64,000 bases of DNA from contig DALYJX010000008.1 in the NCBI GenBank assembly GCA_031969655.1, positions 10,142 through 74,141 of the forward strand, given 5' to 3'. The stretch is from Microseira sp003486305 (GTDB lineage Bacteria > Cyanobacteriota > Cyanobacteriia > Cyanobacteriales > Aerosakkonemataceae). This document shows, piece after piece, positions 18,100 to 27,689 of the stretch (positions within the stretch are counted from its first letter, which is position 1; every line of letters starts with the position of its first letter). The notes under the pieces were generated by a model. It was not told the origin of the DNA and searched no databases. It saw nothing but the letters and a program-made list of their open reading frames with translations. A program made the translations under genes and the position numbers.

Positions 18100-18160
18100 T
18101 AAATTTGTTAGGGTAAAGTAATCAGGACTTATGCAAAGAAACCGGGTTTCTGGTTTCCTA

Positions 18161-18284
18161 ATATCATGTTCGATAGCAAAGGTTGTGTAGTAGGGGCGGG
18201 TTTTACCAGCCATTGTGGGCACCACGAGAAATTTCTTTAAACCCGCCCCGGCTGGCCTTACCGATGCAACCAGGCATGATATAA
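18161..18284. repeat. Inverted-repeat element, ATATCATGTCCG family
   Basis: Ends ATATCATGTTCG and GCATGATATAA are inverted; the core has GGGGCGGGTTTTACCA and AAACCCGCCCC. Preceded at ~18136 by an AAGAAACCGGGTTTCT repeat. Small reading frames here (18037-18225 and 18321-18521) are produced by the repeats. Confidence 0.75.
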
Positions 18285-18383
18285 GGCTAAATATTAAAAA
18301 CTGCCTAATACCGTTTTCCCATGAATGTGAAACACACTTGGGTTGGGGCGGGTTTAGTTAAATTGTTTGTTTTGAGCAAAAGT

Positions 18384-18521
18384 AATATCATGTCCGGTAG
18401 CATCGGTAGCCTAAGCCGGGGCGGGTTTAAAAAATTTATCGCGTTTTACAGCATGGCTGGTAAAACCCGCCGCTACAGCATCAAAAATTATACACAACCT
18501 AAGCTAGCGGACATCATATAA
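18384..18521. repeat. Second copy of ATATCATGTCCG-family element
   Basis: Ends AATATCATGTCCGGTAG and AGCGGACATCATATA are inverted. GGGGCGGGTTTAA and GGTAAAACCCGCC lie inside. A third fragment (GGTAAAACCCGCCCCTACA) follows at 18524-18544, so the area has collected several insertions. Confidence 0.75.
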
Positions 18522-18544
18522 CTGGTAAAACCCGCCCCTACAAT

Positions 18545-18973
18545 CGGTACATGTTGATGTGTAGCATTATCAAGGGAAATTGTATAATCTTTCACATAAA
18601 ACGCTATTATCAACAGAATACACGCTTTCAGCAGGTGTTATCAATTGCGACCAATCTTGAAACTTACCATATTGATGTTACTGTTTGAAAAACGCAGAAA
18701 TATCTTCAATATTCACAATCCAATCTCGTCAATTATCTTCTAGAGACTACGCGATCGCTCCCGTATATTTTAAGTTTTAGATCGGCAGATAACGTGCGAG
18801 CAAAGTATACATACCATTGCCGGATCGGATAACGATGTAGTACAGGAGTACCCGGCAAAATGAGCGATGATAGCGATCGCTGACACCGCTGACATAAATT
18901 TGGCTGTAATATATTCGTCAAGTCACGCAAGTTTTGCCCGTTGACTCGTTCATCAACCAAAGGTTGCTTGGAA
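18545..18973. other. Gene-free spacer upstream of MATE gene
   Basis: About 430 bp. A leftward frame at 18733-18960 (75 codons, TTG start, one CxxC) is the only candidate and was not accepted. No repeat or RNA motif recognised; the MATE promoter is presumably in the last part. Confidence 0.35.
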
Positions 18974-20332
18974 ATGTCTCTTGCACTCCCAAATCAGTAC
19001 AATTTTTTGTCTCGCTTCTACCGGCTATCCTCCGTCAGCGTACTGTCTAACATGATGGTACCCTTAGCTGGTTTGGTGGATACTGCTTTTTTAGGACATC
19101 TGGCAGACATTCGGCATTTGGCTGGTGTAATTCTGGCATCGATCTTATTTGATTACCTCTACAGAGTACTCAAATTCTTGCGATCGAGTACCAATGCCAT
19201 CACCGCTCAAGCAGTGGGAAATGACGATCCCAAAGCAATTTTACTGGCAGGGTTGCGGAGTAGTTTGATTGCCTTGGCGATCGGTTTAGCAATTCTGTTG
19301 TTGCAATATCCCCTGCAAAAAGTGGGATTTGCGATCTTAACTGGATCTCAGGAGGTGGAAGCTTCAGGAGTTGACTATTTTTATGGACGAATTTGGGGCG
19401 CTCCTGCTGTTTTGCTTAACTTTGTCCTGATTGGTTGGTTTCTAGGACGAGAAAAAAATGGCATCGTTTTGCTCATGTCTATTATCGGTAATGGTTCTAA
19501 TGTGCTGCTCGATTACTTGATGATTTACAAGTGGGGTTGGGCAAGTGCAGGAGCAGGAATTGCTACAGCAGCGAGTCAATATTTGTGTTTGCTAGTAGGA
19601 TTGATGGGAATTTGTTTTACCATCCAGTGGAACGCACTATTGGCAGCTTTACAAGAGCTATTTGATTGGGTAGCCTTGAAAGAAACCGTGGCATTAAAAG
19701 GAAATATTTTAATCCGGTTTCTGGTGCTGATTTCTACCTACGCCATCTTTACTAATTTGAGTTCAGCGATGGGGACTACTACATTAGCGCAGAATGGTTT
19801 ACTGCTCCAAATTGCTTTGTTGAGCCAGTTTACAATTCAAGGCGTGGGGATGACAACACAAACCTTGACGGGAAATTTCAAAAGTAAGGGAGCGATAGAA
19901 CAGTTTGTTCCAGTACTCATCGTTTCTATTGTGACTGCGCTGTTGATTGCCCTGGGATTTTCTGGGGTGACAATTCTTTTGCCAGATCGGGTATTTGGAC
20001 TGTTAACCAATCATGCCGAAGTGAACGAACATATCATGAGTTATGCCCTTTGGCTATTGCCATTGCTGGAAATAACGGCGGTGGCGTTTATGCTGGAGGG
20101 TTATTTCATTGGGTTAAAAGAGGGTAAAACTCTGCGTAATGCCGTTCTGATTGCCTTTGGACTGGGATTTATGCCACTGGCGATCGCTGCTTGGTATTTA
20201 CAGATCAACCACATCCTCTGGCTGTCATTGGTAGCGTATATGCTCGCCTTAACTGTGGCGCTGGGATTCCAATTGCCCAAAACCTTAGAACAACCCAATT
20301 TGCCAGAACAGAAGACATTACCAAGTTCGTGA
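18974..20332 (+). CDS. MATE-family efflux transporter (DinF-like)
   Basis: 452 residues, inner-membrane exporter with about 12 hydrophobic spans, two MatE halves. The N-terminus (SVLSNMMVPLAGLVDTAFLG) matches the family's first helix, where the LVDT segment is characteristic. It presumably exchanges Na+ or H+ for drugs or metabolites; substrate unknown. The ATG at 18974 (MSLALPNQYNF) is preferred over a TTG 33 bp upstream. No linked regulator. Confidence 0.88.
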   Translation: MSLALPNQYNFLSRFYRLSSVSVLSNMMVPLAGLVDTAFLGHLADIRHLAGVILASILFDYLYRVLKFLRSSTNAITAQAVGNDDPKAILLAGLRSSLIALAIGLAILLLQYPLQKVGFAILTGSQEVEASGVDYFYGRIWGAPAVLLNFVLIGWFLGREKNGIVLLMSIIGNGSNVLLDYLMIYKWGWASAGAGIATAASQYLCLLVGLMGICFTIQWNALLAALQELFDWVALKETVALKGNILIRFLVLISTYAIFTNLSSAMGTTTLAQNGLLLQIALLSQFTIQGVGMTTQTLTGNFKSKGAIEQFVPVLIVSIVTALLIALGFSGVTILLPDRVFGLLTNHAEVNEHIMSYALWLLPLLEITAVAFMLEGYFIGLKEGKTLRNAVLIAFGLGFMPLAIAAWYLQINHILWLSLVAYMLALTVALGFQLPKTLEQPNLPEQKTLPSS

Positions 20333-20446
20333 GTTGATCTCACTGTTTTTGATCGCGATCGCACTGTTATATTTGAAGTTTTATATCAGTGCGATTTTAC
20401 TTTGTTCTACATTGAGCGATCCTCTTCGAGACGCTACGAGAACGCA

Positions 20447-21250
20447 CTACCGCGTTGCAGCCGCAGTTGCTTCACCAATACCCAACCTTTTAAACATTGC
20501 TTCCCTTGCCTGCATTGCTAGCGTATCATCGAGCGGTTCTAAAGAGATTGGTGTTTGATATTTTTCTGCTAATGCTGTTTGAATTAACCAATCAGCCACA
20601 AAGGGATTTTTCGGCAAAAGTGGGCCGTGGGAATAAGTTGCTATAGCATTCCGATAAAATGCTCCTTCTGTTCCATCTTCGCCGTTATTTCCATAACCGC
20701 TGATTACTTTCCCTAGCGGTTCTACTTTTCCCAAATAAGTTCTACCGCCATGATTTTCAAAGCCAATTATTACTGCCACTTTGCCTAACATGGCTTGTAA
20801 ATCTTTGGCTAAACGCGAAGCTGATATCTCAAAAACTACATTTCCAATGCAGCGCCGCGCATCTGGTCCCGGATGTTTGCTGACAAAATCTAATAATCCC
20901 AAACCTTCTATTCTTTGACCTAATGCAGGTTCGTAATAATGTCCCAACAATTGCGGTGCGCCGCAGGTAAAAACCCCTGGTGTTCCGGCTTCGATTTTCT
21001 CGCGCAGTGCTTCTGCTTTCGCTCCTTTTAAATCTCGCATGACTATTTCTTGCTGTCTATCTTGCGCGCCGCCACCGACTAAGATATCGACTTGATGAAT
21101 ATCTTCGATAGTTGATTGCAAGTCGAGGGGTAATACTTGTACTTTAATTCCCCGCCATTTGGCGCGTTGCTGCAAGCAGATGGCATTGCCGCGATCGCCA
21201 TACGTACTCATCAACGTAGGATATAGCCAGCCAATTGTTAGTTCTGTCAT
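20447..21250 (-). CDS. gatD: GatD-type glutamine amidotransferase subunit of lipid II isoglutaminyl synthase
   Basis: 267 residues. Class I (triad) glutaminase domain: the nucleophile Cys is in VFTCGAPQLLGHYY (near residue 95) and the catalytic His in TYSHGPLLPKNP. With MurT it converts the D-glutamate of the stem peptide to D-isoglutamine, using glutamine as ammonia source. It lies 46 bp after murT on the same strand; the spacer is filled with heptamer repeats. The rightward frame at 20334-20558 is spurious. The pair is best known from Gram-positive bacteria but homologues are usual in cyanobacteria. Confidence 0.88.
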   Translation of the reverse strand: MTELTIGWLYPTLMSTYGDRGNAICLQQRAKWRGIKVQVLPLDLQSTIEDIHQVDILVGGGAQDRQQEIVMRDLKGAKAEALREKIEAGTPGVFTCGAPQLLGHYYEPALGQRIEGLGLLDFVSKHPGPDARRCIGNVVFEISASRLAKDLQAMLGKVAVIIGFENHGGRTYLGKVEPLGKVISGYGNNGEDGTEGAFYRNAIATYSHGPLLPKNPFVADWLIQTALAEKYQTPISLEPLDDTLAMQAREAMFKRLGIGEATAAATR

Positions 21251-21290
21251 TGCTAATTGCTAATTGCTAATTGCTAATTGCTAATTGTTC
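21251..21290. repeat. Heptamer tandem repeat between murT and gatD
   Basis: About five copies of GCTAATT fill the gap between the two operon genes, directly before the gatD start. Confidence 0.8.
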
Positions 21291-21296
21291 ACCGGA

Positions 21297-22640
21297 TCAG
21301 AGAATTTTGCGGCCTGTTAGTAAGCCTCGCACTTCTAACATGGCTGAATAGGTGGGGAGAATGTGCAGGGTTTCGCCTGCGGGAGTGCATTCTAAGGCGG
21401 TTGTAATGGCTTCCTGCAAGTTTTCTTTGATAATTAGGTTAAATTTGTCATTTTCCTCGGTCTGGCTGTAGCGCAGGCGTAGAGCCATGTCGTAGACGCG
21501 ATCGCCACTCACTACAATCGTTCCTCCCAAGGCGACTAATTTTTCCGTATCTACGTCCCAAATCCACGATACATCTGTTCCATCGGGCGTGCGATCGTTC
21601 AGCACTACTAAACTTGTCGATGCTTTTCCTGCCAGTTTTATTTGATTCACGGCGCGGATGGTTTCGTTCATCCCGACGGGATTTTTTGATAATAAAATTC
21701 TGACGTGTTTTCCGGCGACTTCTAATTCTTCCGCGCGTCCGAATGCGGCTTGGAAGTTTTTAATTGTATCGAGGATTGTAGCTTCATCAATCCCGATTTC
21801 TTGCGCTGCTAATACGGCTGCGAGGGTGTTGTATTTGTTGTAAAGTCCGATCAGAATTTGAGGCCATTGGGTGCTATTAATCGATACTTTACTCTTGCTA
21901 AAGCCGCAACTGGGACAGTGAAAATCGCCCAAATGGGAAAGATAAACGCCTTGATAATCTAACGAATGACCGCAACTCGGACAGTAAATTGAGTCAACGG
22001 CGTGGGGAATTTCGTCTAGATATTGGTCGGGTTCGCTTAAACCAAAGTATAAGACTCGTTGGGGTAAATGCTGACCGAGGTGGGAAAGCGTGGGATCGTC
22101 GGCGTTGATGATGATAGCGGTGTCTGGGGAAAGGGGTGCGATCGCGCCCATCCAACGTTGGCTAATTGTATCGACTTCCCCGTATCGATCCAATTGGTCG
22201 CGAAACAAATTCAAACACAAAATATACTTTGGCTGGATTTGCGGTAAAACCTTGGGCAGAATATTTTCATCGATTTCCAGAATTGCGTAATCTGCTTTGA
22301 GATTACCTGCCAAATTGGTATTTTCTAGCAACGCCGCAATTAATCCATTAACCAAATTCGCACCCGTGGCGTTGTGTACCACCCGCCAGCCTTTGCGTTC
22401 TAGCATCGTGCGTAACAGCAGCGATGTGGTGGTTTTCCCATTCGTCCCGGCAATTAAAATTGTGCCGTATTTCACCTGACGCGCCAGCAGTCCGAGAATT
22501 TTTGGTTGAATGCGACGCGCGATCGCTCCCGGTAAAACGCTCGCAGCACCCAGCCGCAGCAAGCGCACTAGGCTTGTAATGGTACGTGCAGCTGTGACTG
22601 CAAGGCTTAATCGTAGTTTGTCTACCAGTTGAATCGCCAC
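21297..22640 (-). CDS. murT: MurT-type Mur ligase subunit of lipid II isoglutaminyl synthase
   Basis: 447 residues from the chosen start. Mur ligase central domain with P-loop GTNGKTTTSLLL, then a Cys4 zinc-ribbon insertion (two CPSCG motifs about 20 residues apart), which is a MurT hallmark, and the C-terminal DUF1727 domain. It activates the D-Glu carboxylate with ATP and receives ammonia from GatD. I chose a GTG at 22640, preceded at 7 nt by AGGA, over an upstream ATG at 22673 whose 11 extra residues (MPSCPFSKDFS) look unconserved. Acts at the cytosolic face of the membrane on lipid II. Confidence 0.88.
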   Translation of the reverse strand: MAIQLVDKLRLSLAVTAARTITSLVRLLRLGAASVLPGAIARRIQPKILGLLARQVKYGTILIAGTNGKTTTSLLLRTMLERKGWRVVHNATGANLVNGLIAALLENTNLAGNLKADYAILEIDENILPKVLPQIQPKYILCLNLFRDQLDRYGEVDTISQRWMGAIAPLSPDTAIIINADDPTLSHLGQHLPQRVLYFGLSEPDQYLDEIPHAVDSIYCPSCGHSLDYQGVYLSHLGDFHCPSCGFSKSKVSINSTQWPQILIGLYNKYNTLAAVLAAQEIGIDEATILDTIKNFQAAFGRAEELEVAGKHVRILLSKNPVGMNETIRAVNQIKLAGKASTSLVVLNDRTPDGTDVSWIWDVDTEKLVALGGTIVVSGDRVYDMALRLRYSQTEENDKFNLIIKENLQEAITTALECTPAGETLHILPTYSAMLEVRGLLTGRKIL

Positions 22641-22759
22641 GCTGAAGTCCTTTGAAAATGGGCAAGAGGGCAAGGTTGCTTCAGTTTGATACTATACAAC
22701 GAAAAGTTTGATTGCAATAAAATATAGCGGTTTGCGACCAGGTGAAATACAGCCCTTGT

Positions 22760-22827
22760 GGCATTGGTTTGTATAGCGGCACCCTTAAGGGTGCCGCTAT
22801 ACAAACCAATGCCCGTCTACACGGGCT
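22760..22827. repeat. 54-bp perfect palindrome plus hairpin, ACCCTTAAGGGT family
   Basis: 22760-22813 is a perfect palindrome centred at 22786/22787 on GCACCCTTAAGGGTGC with arms through TATAGCG and CAAACCAATGCC. It is directly followed by GCCCGT-ctac-ACGGGC. On RNA this is a very strong hairpin; on DNA a possible cruciform. Located between murT and the next leftward gene. Confidence 0.85.
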
Positions 22828-22937
22828 ATTAACTTACGAAAATAAGAGTGTATTTTATTAAGTCAAAATCTGCTATAATGCCGCCTACAGAAGTGGCGGC
22901 ATTATCTCAGTTTTGGATATCTGTGAAAAAACTAATT

Positions 22938-23474
22938 CTACCAGAGCGCTCGGATGGGACGGCGCGGTTGAGGTTCCACTTCCGTTGTCTGTCCCACCGG
23001 CTCAATTGTAACGGGTGCTGCTTCGACTGGCGCCGGTCTGACAGGTGCGGGTCTTTCTTGCGGTGGTGGTAACTCGATGCGTCTGGGTGTGCGTTCTATC
23101 TGAGTTGTCGTTTCTTCAATCCGCGTGACTCTCGCTACGGTAACGGCTTCTACTGGGGGAGCGAGGGAAACTATTCTCCGCCCGTCTACCATTCTGACGG
23201 AAATTTTCATACCGGGGACTAAACCGAGTCGTCCCTGTTCTAATTGATTTAAGCCGATTTCTTTGGTGTCGCCGTTGGACAGTTCCAAGGTGATGATGTC
23301 GCCAACGATACTTCTGATTGTTCCGGTGTAAGAGTTGGAGTCGGAGGCTACGGCTACTCGATTGTCTTGGACGCGATCGCTCGTTTCAGTTGCGATCGCT
23401 GGACTTGATGCGATCGCTCCTAGCGCCACCACCAGCGCCGTCCCTGTCCATATTTTCAGATTCTGAAGACGCAT
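22938..23474 (-). CDS. Secreted or periplasmic protein with Pro-rich tail, unknown function
   Basis: 178 residues. A clear signal peptide (TALVVALGAIASSPAIATE) is followed by a small beta domain at ~45-110 (SYTGTIRSIVGDIITLELSN) resembling an SH3/OB-like barrel, then a Pro/Arg-rich tail (ELPPPQERPAPVRPAPVE) ending in RPIRALW. The tail suits cell-wall or protein-partner binding. Divergent from the L,D-transpeptidase across ~300 bp; a cell-envelope role is a guess from that context. Confidence 0.75.
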   Translation of the reverse strand: MRLQNLKIWTGTALVVALGAIASSPAIATETSDRVQDNRVAVASDSNSYTGTIRSIVGDIITLELSNGDTKEIGLNQLEQGRLGLVPGMKISVRMVDGRRIVSLAPPVEAVTVARVTRIEETTTQIERTPRRIELPPPQERPAPVRPAPVEAAPVTIEPVGQTTEVEPQPRRPIRALW

Positions 23475-23777
23475 TTTAACCTCACTTTGATATCGTTTGC
23501 CGACTATACCTAGCTCTTGCTTCGCAAAGCTTTTTCTCTTGCTTTCGCTTCACCCAAATTCTAGCTCTCACCTTTTTGGCAGTAACTCTACCTATAGGTA
23601 TGAGCCATTTGGGTTATCACAGGTTTTTTAGCTCTGCTGTATACTCGCTCACAAAACCAGTCTGTTTTTGAGACTCAGCTACAATATAGCTGTTTCTACT
23701 GAGGAAAGTTTAGGTAAAAATACTACAATAGGAACGAGTTTCAATACGGAACCGATAAAAATTATCAATCTTTTAAG
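23475..23777. promoter_or_regulatory. Divergent intergenic region before L,D-transpeptidase
   Basis: 303 bp serving both divergent genes. No repeat family member and no clear operator identified. Confidence 0.3.
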
Positions 23778-24344
23778 ATGCCAGGAAAATCGATAGCCGG
23801 AATCAAATGGCTTTGGTTGAATGTAATAATTTTAACGATGTCAGCAGGGGTACAGGCTGGTGCTATTGAGCTAAAGCCGCACATGTCAGCGCCTCCGGTG
23901 CGACAACCCCCAGTAGCACCTAATACAGAACAAGCCGATCCGGTAAATCCCGCTGTTGAGATTCGTTTAGTCATAAGATTGAGAGAGCGGCGGGTTTATG
24001 TATATCGGGGCGATCGCATAGAAAAAAGTTTCCCCATCGCCATCGGTAGGAGAGGGTGGGAAACGCCCACAGGTAAGTTTAAAGTCCTCCACATGGAACG
24101 CGATCCAATTTGGGAACATCCTTTGAATGGGCAGGTTATTCCGCCGGGGCAAAATAATCCGTTAGGTGCGAGGTGGATAGGATTTTGGACAGATGGCAGA
24201 AATTATATTGGATTTCACGGCACGCCCAACGAGCGATTAGTTGGACAAGCAGTTTCCCACGGCTGCATCAGAATGCGAAATCGAGATGTCGAAGCGTTAT
24301 ATGAAATGGTTAGAGTAGGAACGCCAGTGACAGTAGAACCATAA
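23778..24344 (+). CDS. L,D-transpeptidase (YkuD domain)
   Basis: 188 residues. Short N-terminal signal/anchor (WLWLNVIILTMSAGVQAGA) then a YkuD domain. The catalytic motif is complete: HGTPNE with the downstream SHGCIRMRN, where Cys is the nucleophile. It forms 3-3 peptidoglycan cross-links or attaches proteins in the periplasm. Length and motif spacing match single-domain family members; no LysM or peptidoglycan-binding domain is present. Confidence 0.9.
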   Translation: MPGKSIAGIKWLWLNVIILTMSAGVQAGAIELKPHMSAPPVRQPPVAPNTEQADPVNPAVEIRLVIRLRERRVYVYRGDRIEKSFPIAIGRRGWETPTGKFKVLHMERDPIWEHPLNGQVIPPGQNNPLGARWIGFWTDGRNYIGFHGTPNERLVGQAVSHGCIRMRNRDVEALYEMVRVGTPVTVEP

Positions 24345-24475
24345 GAAATTTTAGATTTGAGATTGCTTTCTTTCAGATTGATAAATCATGGGAGTTCGTT
24401 ACTCTAACATCACCTTACATGGAGTCTATCAAGATAGGCTGGTTAATTATTTAACTCAAGTCAAAAGACACTGGT

Positions 24476-24642
24476 AATGGGTAATGGGTAATGGAAATAT
24501 TACCAATTACCAATTACCAAATCTGTTTATCCGAGATATCTATGATGCCGTGTCCCTACGCAACGACAGAGTGATGTTTTTTTATTATGGGCAATTCAAC
24601 GGATATGATATTACCAATTACCAATTACCAATTACCAATTTC
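24476..24642. repeat. Heptamer arrays flanking an ATATCATGTCCG-type element
   Basis: Heptamers at 24476-24520 and, inverted, 24612-24642. Between them (24530-24612) is an element with GAGATATCTATGATGCCG on the left and ACGGATATGATATT on the right; its inverse occurs at 32571-32661. The last heptamers encode the C-terminal EIGNW and stop codon of the cyclase gene. Confidence 0.75.
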
Positions 24643-26511
24643 GACAACAGTTTCTACAACTCGCTCGCCGACGATATTATAAATAATTGTTTCTTGCTGG
24701 CGTCCGCGTAATTGCATGGTAGCAACTTGTTCGGCGTCGTAGCGATCGCTTACATAATCAAATGTCTCGCTGGTGAGCAGTATTTTATAAGCTTTATCGG
24801 CAGTTAATTCTTTATTCATCGCTTCTATACGCGCGGTGACGTTGACAGTATCACCCAAAACTGAATAATTTAACCTTCGAGAACCCCCAATGCTACCGGC
24901 GACAAGGGTTCCCGTGTGAATACCAATACCAAACTGAATTTCTGGTTTGCCTTCTTCCCGCAGTTGTTGATTGAGTTCTTCTAGTTTCTCGTGCATGGCG
25001 ATGCTGGCTGCGATCGCATTGATTGCATCTTGCTTTATTTCTTCCGATGTGGTACGCGCTTGGGGAATACCAAATACCGCCATAATTGCATCGCCAATAT
25101 ATTTATCGATCACGCCGCCGTGATTCATGATGCAGTCACTCATTACATCCAAATATTGGTTAAGCCAACTTAGTAACTCGCGGGGCGGCAGTTTTTCGGA
25201 AATGCTGGTAAAACCGCGAATATCCATAAACAGCACCGTCGCCACCATTTCCTGTGCTTCGAGTTCGCCATCCTGGATAATTTCTTCTTTGTGTTCCCAA
25301 ATTAGATTAGCCGTTTCGGGGGCGACGTGTTTTTCAAATAATCCCATCAATTGTTGTTTTTCCGATTGCTCGCGCAGTTGAACGCCGACGCCTGTCAACA
25401 AGATAGTGCCAATCGGTGCTGCAATCGGAAGCCACCAATGATAAAAACTAAAAGCGATCGCAGCAATTCCCATGTAAATTAGGGGTAAAACGACAGCAAC
25501 AATTAACCGCCCTCTAAGATTGAGTTGCAATAAAATCCCATTCGTTATCGGCCCCAGTAATAGCAATAACAGAATTATAGATTTGTCTTCCAGCAGTTGC
25601 AGCAGCCGATTATTTAATAAATTATCAATCACCGCTGCATGGAAATAAACCCCGGATATTGGGGGGTCTAAATTGAGCGGCGATCGCAGGTTGTCTTCTA
25701 AACCTTTTGCCGTGGCTCCAACTAAAACAATCTTATTGGCAAAATCCCTAGCCTTAAACCGACCTTCGACCACATCAACAAACGAATAAGTGGGGGGAGA
25801 AATCTGCTTAGGATTCGAGGCAGACATTTTAACTTTCCCAGGCCAGTTTAGCCAAACACCTTGCATTTTTAAACTTGGAATTGGTTGGGGAATAATGGCT
25901 GGATTTCGGGGATTGGAGGCGTTGTAAACCTCAAGTAAAGCCAAACCTAAGCTGGGTATGGAAAAGTTAGGGCCGTTTACCCAAATAGTGGCTTGGCGGG
26001 TAATACCATCGGCGTCAACTTGTTTTACAATATGCCCCTGATTGGCTGCCACATCCGCTAATGCTGGAACTGGTTCGAGTACTTTTCCCCGGTCATCCCA
26101 AGCTCTGGCTAAGACTACAGTACCTGTGGATGCGATCGCGCGGGCAAATTGTGCATCTACTGGGCTGGACTCGACAAATTTAATATCAAAACCAATCGCA
26201 GCCGGTGGCGATTTTTGCAGTTGTTGCAACAGTTGTATGTAGCGATCGCGCGCCCAAGGAAATTGACCGTATTTTTTCAAACTCGCTTCGTCAATCGCAA
26301 TTATCGCCAGCCTTTCGTCCCAGCTTGGTTGAGGCAAAACGTTGAAAAAACGAGTTTTAAACAGAGCAATGTAACCCATGCGTTCCAAGGGTTTCCAACT
26401 GCCAAAGTGCCACATTCCTACAGATAAAATTGCCGCCACCGCACCCGGAATCCACGGGTAAGTAACAGAAACAGAACGTTGAAGACGCCCAATCCAACTT
26501 TTAGCTGCCAT
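24625..26511 (-). CDS. CHASE2-domain class III adenylate cyclase
   Basis: 628 residues. One N-terminal membrane helix, an extracytoplasmic CHASE2 domain (~45-315: WDERLAIIAIDEASL, IGFDIKFVE, KIVLVGATAKGLEDN), three membrane helices (~320-390), then a class III cyclase. Both metal Asps are present (LFMDIRGFTS and YIGDAIMAVFG), as are Lys in DKYIGD and Asp in SVLGDTVNVTARIEAMN, which favour ATP over GTP. Product is cAMP. Preceded on the same strand by a FecR-domain gene, a common cyanobacterial pairing. The C-terminal residues and stop lie in heptamer repeats. Confidence 0.9.
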   Translation of the reverse strand: MAAKSWIGRLQRSVSVTYPWIPGAVAAILSVGMWHFGSWKPLERMGYIALFKTRFFNVLPQPSWDERLAIIAIDEASLKKYGQFPWARDRYIQLLQQLQKSPPAAIGFDIKFVESSPVDAQFARAIASTGTVVLARAWDDRGKVLEPVPALADVAANQGHIVKQVDADGITRQATIWVNGPNFSIPSLGLALLEVYNASNPRNPAIIPQPIPSLKMQGVWLNWPGKVKMSASNPKQISPPTYSFVDVVEGRFKARDFANKIVLVGATAKGLEDNLRSPLNLDPPISGVYFHAAVIDNLLNNRLLQLLEDKSIILLLLLLGPITNGILLQLNLRGRLIVAVVLPLIYMGIAAIAFSFYHWWLPIAAPIGTILLTGVGVQLREQSEKQQLMGLFEKHVAPETANLIWEHKEEIIQDGELEAQEMVATVLFMDIRGFTSISEKLPPRELLSWLNQYLDVMSDCIMNHGGVIDKYIGDAIMAVFGIPQARTTSEEIKQDAINAIAASIAMHEKLEELNQQLREEGKPEIQFGIGIHTGTLVAGSIGGSRRLNYSVLGDTVNVTARIEAMNKELTADKAYKILLTSETFDYVSDRYDAEQVATMQLRGRQQETIIYNIVGERVVETVVEIGNW

Positions 26512-26810
26512 AGTAGGTAGTACCCCTGTTTGAGTTTGTAGGTGGATTTGCCCCCCTTATTTTTTCCCCAATTTTTATACATGCACCATTTGATCGGGAG
26601 ATTAAGTTAATTTGAAACTATTCGTAGCACTTCCACCCAGACGAGTTTATCAATATCTTTTTTTGTTCGCAGGCATAATAAGAATCCTGTTCCCCAAAGA
26701 TGGGGGGAACAGGGAGAATAATTTTTATTTAGGATTTAAAACCCCCTGAAAGATAGAGGCTAACAACCCATTTTTTTGGTACAATTCACCTCAATCTGTT
26801 TACACCCTAT
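26512..26810. other. Spacer between FecR gene and cyclase gene
   Basis: 299 bp. A small hairpin-like segment GTTCCCC-aaagatg-GGGGGAAC occurs at about 26690-26712 and may attenuate or end the FecR transcript. No gene seen. Confidence 0.4.
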
Positions 26811-27689
26811 TTAGGGAACGAGTAATTCATAAACTTGCTCTTCTCCTAAAGCAGTGCGAACTACTAGCGTTAGACGGCGATTTGGCGCAATTGTTGCAAT
26901 GGTTTCAAAATCACCTGTGGAACTGAGATCTAAAACTTGACCGTCGAGAACAACCGAATTGATCGGATTGACGGTACCGCTGACGCGGACTTTTCCTTCA
27001 TCTGGTGCGGGCAGGAGTTGTAAGCTGATTCGCGGGGTTGCAGTGACCGCATTTGGTTGTGTGGGGGGTTTTCCGGGCGCTATGACGGAATAATAGCCCC
27101 CAGTGATTCGCTGAGTTTGACTTTGGGCGGCAACTTCTACATCCCCAGTGGCGGTAAAAACCCGGGTTTCCCTCGAAGGCAGCACCACGACGGTAAAGTC
27201 TGTGCCCCGCACTCCGGCGATACCCGTTGGGGTTTCAATCGTAAAGCGAGATTGGGGATTTCTAAACGATCGCACTCGCACTCGATTCCGTCCCCTGTTC
27301 ATTGCTAGATTGGTGGTTTTAGCGCCGTTGCGAAGCGTGGCGAGACTCTTGACTTGCAGGTTGGTGTTTTCTGAAACGTCGATGCTGCCGATGCCGTTAT
27401 CGACGGCTAATTTGGCGCTAGAGTTACTGCCGGTGCTGATTCCTTCACCGGATGCTTTTAAGCGATCGCCCACCTTAGCAGGTCGTCCCTGCTGTTTGAG
27501 CGCGCCAGTTTCCACAGTCACAGTGCCAGTAATCTCGGCAATTTCCAAATAACGCTCCTGAGTCTGCTGTCTATCTCTTGGCGCTCCACCAGCAACAACT
27601 GGCTTTAAAGCGCCGATCAAACTACCTGCTAACAAAATCGTAATTCCAGATGCCCCTAAACAAAGGGCTATCCTCTTAATGGTTGGCAT
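26811..27689 (-). CDS. FecR-domain secreted protein
   Basis: 292 residues. N-terminal signal/anchor (LGASGITILLAGSLIGAL) and a FecR domain at ~50-190, including the typical FTIETPTGIAGVRGTDFTVV segment. The C-terminal part is a small beta domain (VNPINSVVLDGQVLDL). FecR domains act in the periplasm as sensors or scaffolds, and in cyanobacteria FecR genes often sit beside CHASE2 proteins, as here. Likely partner of the CHASE2 sensor domain downstream, by inference. Confidence 0.85.
   Translation of the reverse strand: MPTIKRIALCLGASGITILLAGSLIGALKPVVAGGAPRDRQQTQERYLEIAEITGTVTVETGALKQQGRPAKVGDRLKASGEGISTGSNSSAKLAVDNGIGSIDVSENTNLQVKSLATLRNGAKTTNLAMNRGRNRVRVRSFRNPQSRFTIETPTGIAGVRGTDFTVVVLPSRETRVFTATGDVEVAAQSQTQRITGGYYSVIAPGKPPTQPNAVTATPRISLQLLPAPDEGKVRVSGTVNPINSVVLDGQVLDLSSTGDFETIATIAPNRRLTLVVRTALGEEQVYELLVP

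Noticed and set aside
18037..18521. Small frames after hcp
   Set aside because: Translated inverted-repeat elements (MAGKTRPYYT-type peptides recur wherever the element occurs).
18733..18960. Leftward 75-codon frame with one CxxC
   Set aside because: It needs a TTG start, has no ribosome site or recognised family, and lies in the presumed MATE promoter region.
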